Below are positions 52,782-54,707 of a DNA stretch of 54,707 nt, piece by piece. The notes under the pieces are model-generated. The model did not search any database. It was not told where the DNA came from and saw only the letters and a list, made by a program, of their open reading frames with translations. A program made the position numbers and the translations under genes. Position 1 is the stretch's first letter; each line of letters opens with the position of its first letter. The stretch comes from Pseudomonadota bacterium (GTDB lineage Bacteria; Pseudomonadota; Gammaproteobacteria; Steroidobacterales; Steroidobacteraceae): the NCBI GenBank assembly GCA_021851405.1, contig JAJZDW010000025.1, forward strand, positions 1 through 54,707, read 5' to 3'.

Positions 52782-53362
52782 ACGCTCATCCTCGTTTTCC
52801 GAGTTGGCCTATAACTCCGACCGGACGACGCCACCGCTTTGCTCCACGTCCATTACAGACGCTTCGACGCTCGTATCGGCAGCTCCGCCGCTGACTGGTG
52901 CATCGGTATTCCTCCTCATGGTTTTCACCACTTGTCGTTTTCCTACGTGTATCACCAGTCAGTCTTCGCGCGTTCCGTAGTAGAGCCTATGAGTTGGGCT
53001 CAGGCCGCCTCTACACCGGCTGCCGCTGGGTCGATAAGCAGATCTTTCCCCCAGCTCATCCCGTGAGGGAGACTCTCCCACGGTTTCGACAGCAGCTAAA
53101 ACTTTCGATGCGTCATCGGACGGTTTGCTCTCGCTCCTCTTCCCAACTCTTACCTGCCGACCTGCTCGGCCGACTTTTCGACAGTCGTTCACCACCATGA
53201 CCTTTTGGATCACAGCAGCACTGCCTGGTTTGGAGCCAGCTTCTGCACGCGGACTCCGAGGGGCCCACCCTCATCTGCTACTACGGCATTGAAAGCCCGA
53301 TCCGTCGCAGCTCCCATTCGCGTCACACAGTCTCCGGTTACCACACCTGAGAGACTCAACCA

Positions 53363-53914
53363 GTGTACGTCAGCGTTCTGAACGATCCTGCGTTTTTCCG
53401 CCTTCTCACCCAGATTGACGCGCAGCTCGCCGCCGAGGCTCGCCAGCGGCGCTGCCCCGGGTGTGCAGGGCCTCTGCACGTGGCGGATTTTCCCCGTAAA
53501 CCCCGCGGTTGCCCGGCTTCGGTGCGCCAGGAGTATTCCCGGCGGCTGAGCTTTACCTGCGGGCGGTGCGAGGCGCGCATGACGCCCGCCTCGGTGCGCT
53601 TCCTCGGCCGGCGGGTATACGTGGCGGTGATGCTGATGCTGGCCTCGCCTCCGGCAGGAGGCTCGGCAGGTGCGCTCGCGCATCTGATGACCGTGCCGGT
53701 GCGCACGGTGAGCCGATGGCGGCGCTGGTGGCAGGAGGACTTCCAGCGAACAGCCTTCTGGCGGTCAGTACGCGAACGCTTCGTGCCACCGGTGCCCGCC
53801 GAGGCATTGCCGCGCAGTTTGCTCGCGCGGTTCCGGGGGGCGAGCGCTCATGAACAGCTGCTCCAGCTACTGCGCTTTGTCTGCCCCCTGAGCACCGCCG
53901 CGATGATCAAGTAA
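53363..53914 (+). CDS. Insertion-sequence accessory protein with zinc ribbon
   Basis: A 183-residue protein starting at GTG 53363 (VYVSVLNDPAFFRLLTQIDAQ). It has two Cys-x2-Cys pairs (CPGCAG and CGRCEA) around a basic FPRKPRG segment, then TPASVRFLGRRVYVAVMLML and a helix-turn-helix-like VPVRTVSRWRRWWQ. I have seen this gene type directly ahead of a DDE transposase, as here; it may guide transposition. Its 5' flank is the intron edge, so the original start could lie upstream and have been displaced. Confidence 0.65.
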   Translation: MYVSVLNDPAFFRLLTQIDAQLAAEARQRRCPGCAGPLHVADFPRKPRGCPASVRQEYSRRLSFTCGRCEARMTPASVRFLGRRVYVAVMLMLASPPAGGSAGALAHLMTVPVRTVSRWRRWWQEDFQRTAFWRSVRERFVPPVPAEALPRSLLARFRGASAHEQLLQLLRFVCPLSTAAMIK

Positions 53915-54037
53915 ATCGAGGGCCGCGCTCGCGCGGCCGCCCTCCCGCAGAGGATGCCGGTAGCGCACCCGGACGGGCGCCCCATAGCCTGTGCGCATCA
54001 AGAACAACGCGGTCTTCCCGCTGTTTGGAGGCGTGCA

Positions 54038-54646
54038 GTGAGTTGCGACGACGATCCGCTCAAGCGCGATCGATGGGCCCGGCTGCGCTTTGCGATCATA
54101 GGGCCATTGCTCGCCGCCCCTCCCGCACCGGGGGAGCTGCAGGCGGCCTTGAGCCAGCTCGCCGCGCGCCCCTGGCGCCATCCGCTGACCGGACTCGAAG
54201 TGCGCTTTGGCGCCTCCACCCTCGAGCGCTGGTATTACGCGGCGCGCACCGTCGCCGATCCGATGGCGGTGTTGCGCAACCAGATCCGCAGCGACCTCGG
54301 CTCCTTCCCCAGCGTCTGCGCCGAGGCGGCCGAGGCGCTGCGCGCTCAGTACGCCTCGCACCCCGGCTGGACCGCACAGTTGCACCACGACAACCTGCGC
54401 GTGGTGCTGGCCGCCGCCTCAGCGCCCGTGGCGTGTCCGTCCTACCCGAGCGTCCGGCGGTACCTGAAGGCCCACGGCCTGACCCGCAAGCGACTCGTGC
54501 GCCGCGGCGCCGATCAGATCCTGCGCGCCAGCGCCGTGCTCACCGAGCGCGAGATCCGCAGCTACGAGGTCGAGTACGTCCGAAAGCGTGTGGCCGTGGC
54601 CCATGGATTGGCATCTCGCGCGAGGAGGATGATGAGCTCGTCGTAG
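54038..54646 (+). pseudogene. Transposase, 5' part only, catalytic domain lost
   Basis: Starts at GTG 54038 behind GGAGG. It reads VSCDDDPLKRDRWARLRFAI, with a helix-turn-helix region including LTGLEVRFGASTLERWYYAA and PSYPSVRRYLKAHGLTRKRL. Up to about residue 188 (SYEVEYV) it follows an integrase/DDE-type transposase. It then changes to an Arg/Ser-rich tail and stops; the DDE catalytic domain is missing. Another frame holds WPMDWHLARGG, which may be the start of the lost domain after a frameshift. The next 60 bp to the window end show no coding continuation. Confidence 0.6.
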
Positions 54647-54707
54647 TGAGAGCGAGCGGGTGTAGGGCAGATGGCGAGGATCAGAGCAGAAGGTGGCGGG
54701 CGGCGGG

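Larger units (their letters stand above)
51457..53346 (-). mobile_element. Group II intron with reverse transcriptase
   Basis: An element of about 1.9 kb on the minus strand. The 3' end is supported by domain V at 51495-51528 and a domain VI stem (51461-51494, with GGGGGTGCGACTCCCCC), closing at CTACTCAC near 51457. The 5' end is placed at GTGTGG (53346 downward on the minus strand), which fits the GUGYG consensus but is not certain. Domain I text such as CTCTACTACGGAACGCGCGAAGACTGA (in part at 52969-52995) precedes the maturase gene. The element lies 16 bp from an insertion-sequence accessory gene. Confidence 0.8.

Overview
The window is a GC-rich chromosomal segment of a Gram-negative bacterium. 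The gene sets nnr-tsaE-amiB, mutL-miaA-hfq-hflX-purA and panC-panB-dNK-folK-pcnB, a TonB-dependent receptor, an outer-membrane porin ending in Phe and hfq/argP-type regulators all point to a gammaproteobacterium. The exact lineage cannot be fixed from sequence alone; a Xanthomonadales/Nevskiales-like organism is my best inference.

Region 1 (1-14010) is an alcohol/aldehyde oxidation island. It holds the start of a class III alcohol dehydrogenase, three Fis-type sigma-54 activators (one without the GAFTGA loop), a porin, a TonB receptor, a cytochrome c, a PQQ alcohol dehydrogenase, an ExaC-type aldehyde dehydrogenase and its DUF779 partner. Exact-spacing sigma-54 (-24/-12) promoters precede the porin (3631-3646), the PQQ dehydrogenase (11689-11704, minus) and the aldehyde dehydrogenase (12045-12060). 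Matching TGT-N11-ACA operators sit at 244-260 and 11955-11971. The PQQ enzyme carries the extra Asp (Trp-Asp-Tyr-Asp) typical of lanthanide-dependent enzymes. The whole reads as a regulated pathway: porin and TonB receptor for uptake, periplasmic PQQ oxidation to cytochrome c, then cytoplasmic aldehyde oxidation.

Region 2 (14043-27596) contains an M48 protease, a fused GT28-like/GT2 glycosyltransferase, DedA, then minus-strand purA, hflX, hfq, miaA and mutL, an ArgO/LysE exporter with a divergent ArgP-like regulator, and a stand-alone EF-G. Region 3 (27597-31700) is a zone of small uncharacterised genes, including two ATGA-coupled ones, an RRM protein and a DUF4279 protein. Region 4 (31757-40616) returns to housekeeping: amiB, tsaE, nnr, queG, panC, panB, dNK, folK, pcnB and tRNA-Glu(CTC). 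The nnr-tsaE-amiB block usually adjoins mutL; here about 8 kb separates them.

Region 5 (40700-48400) holds a LysR regulator facing a decayed NmrA-type reductase, several small orphans, a sugar-nucleotidyltransferase, a membrane protein, a groEL paralogue without groES, and a HAD phosphatase. Region 6 (48400-54707) is mobile or recently acquired: a TPR-glycosyltransferase of visibly lower GC with near-identical 102-bp repeats, a group II intron with a YCDD reverse transcriptase next to a hairpin, and an insertion-sequence accessory gene followed by a truncated transposase.
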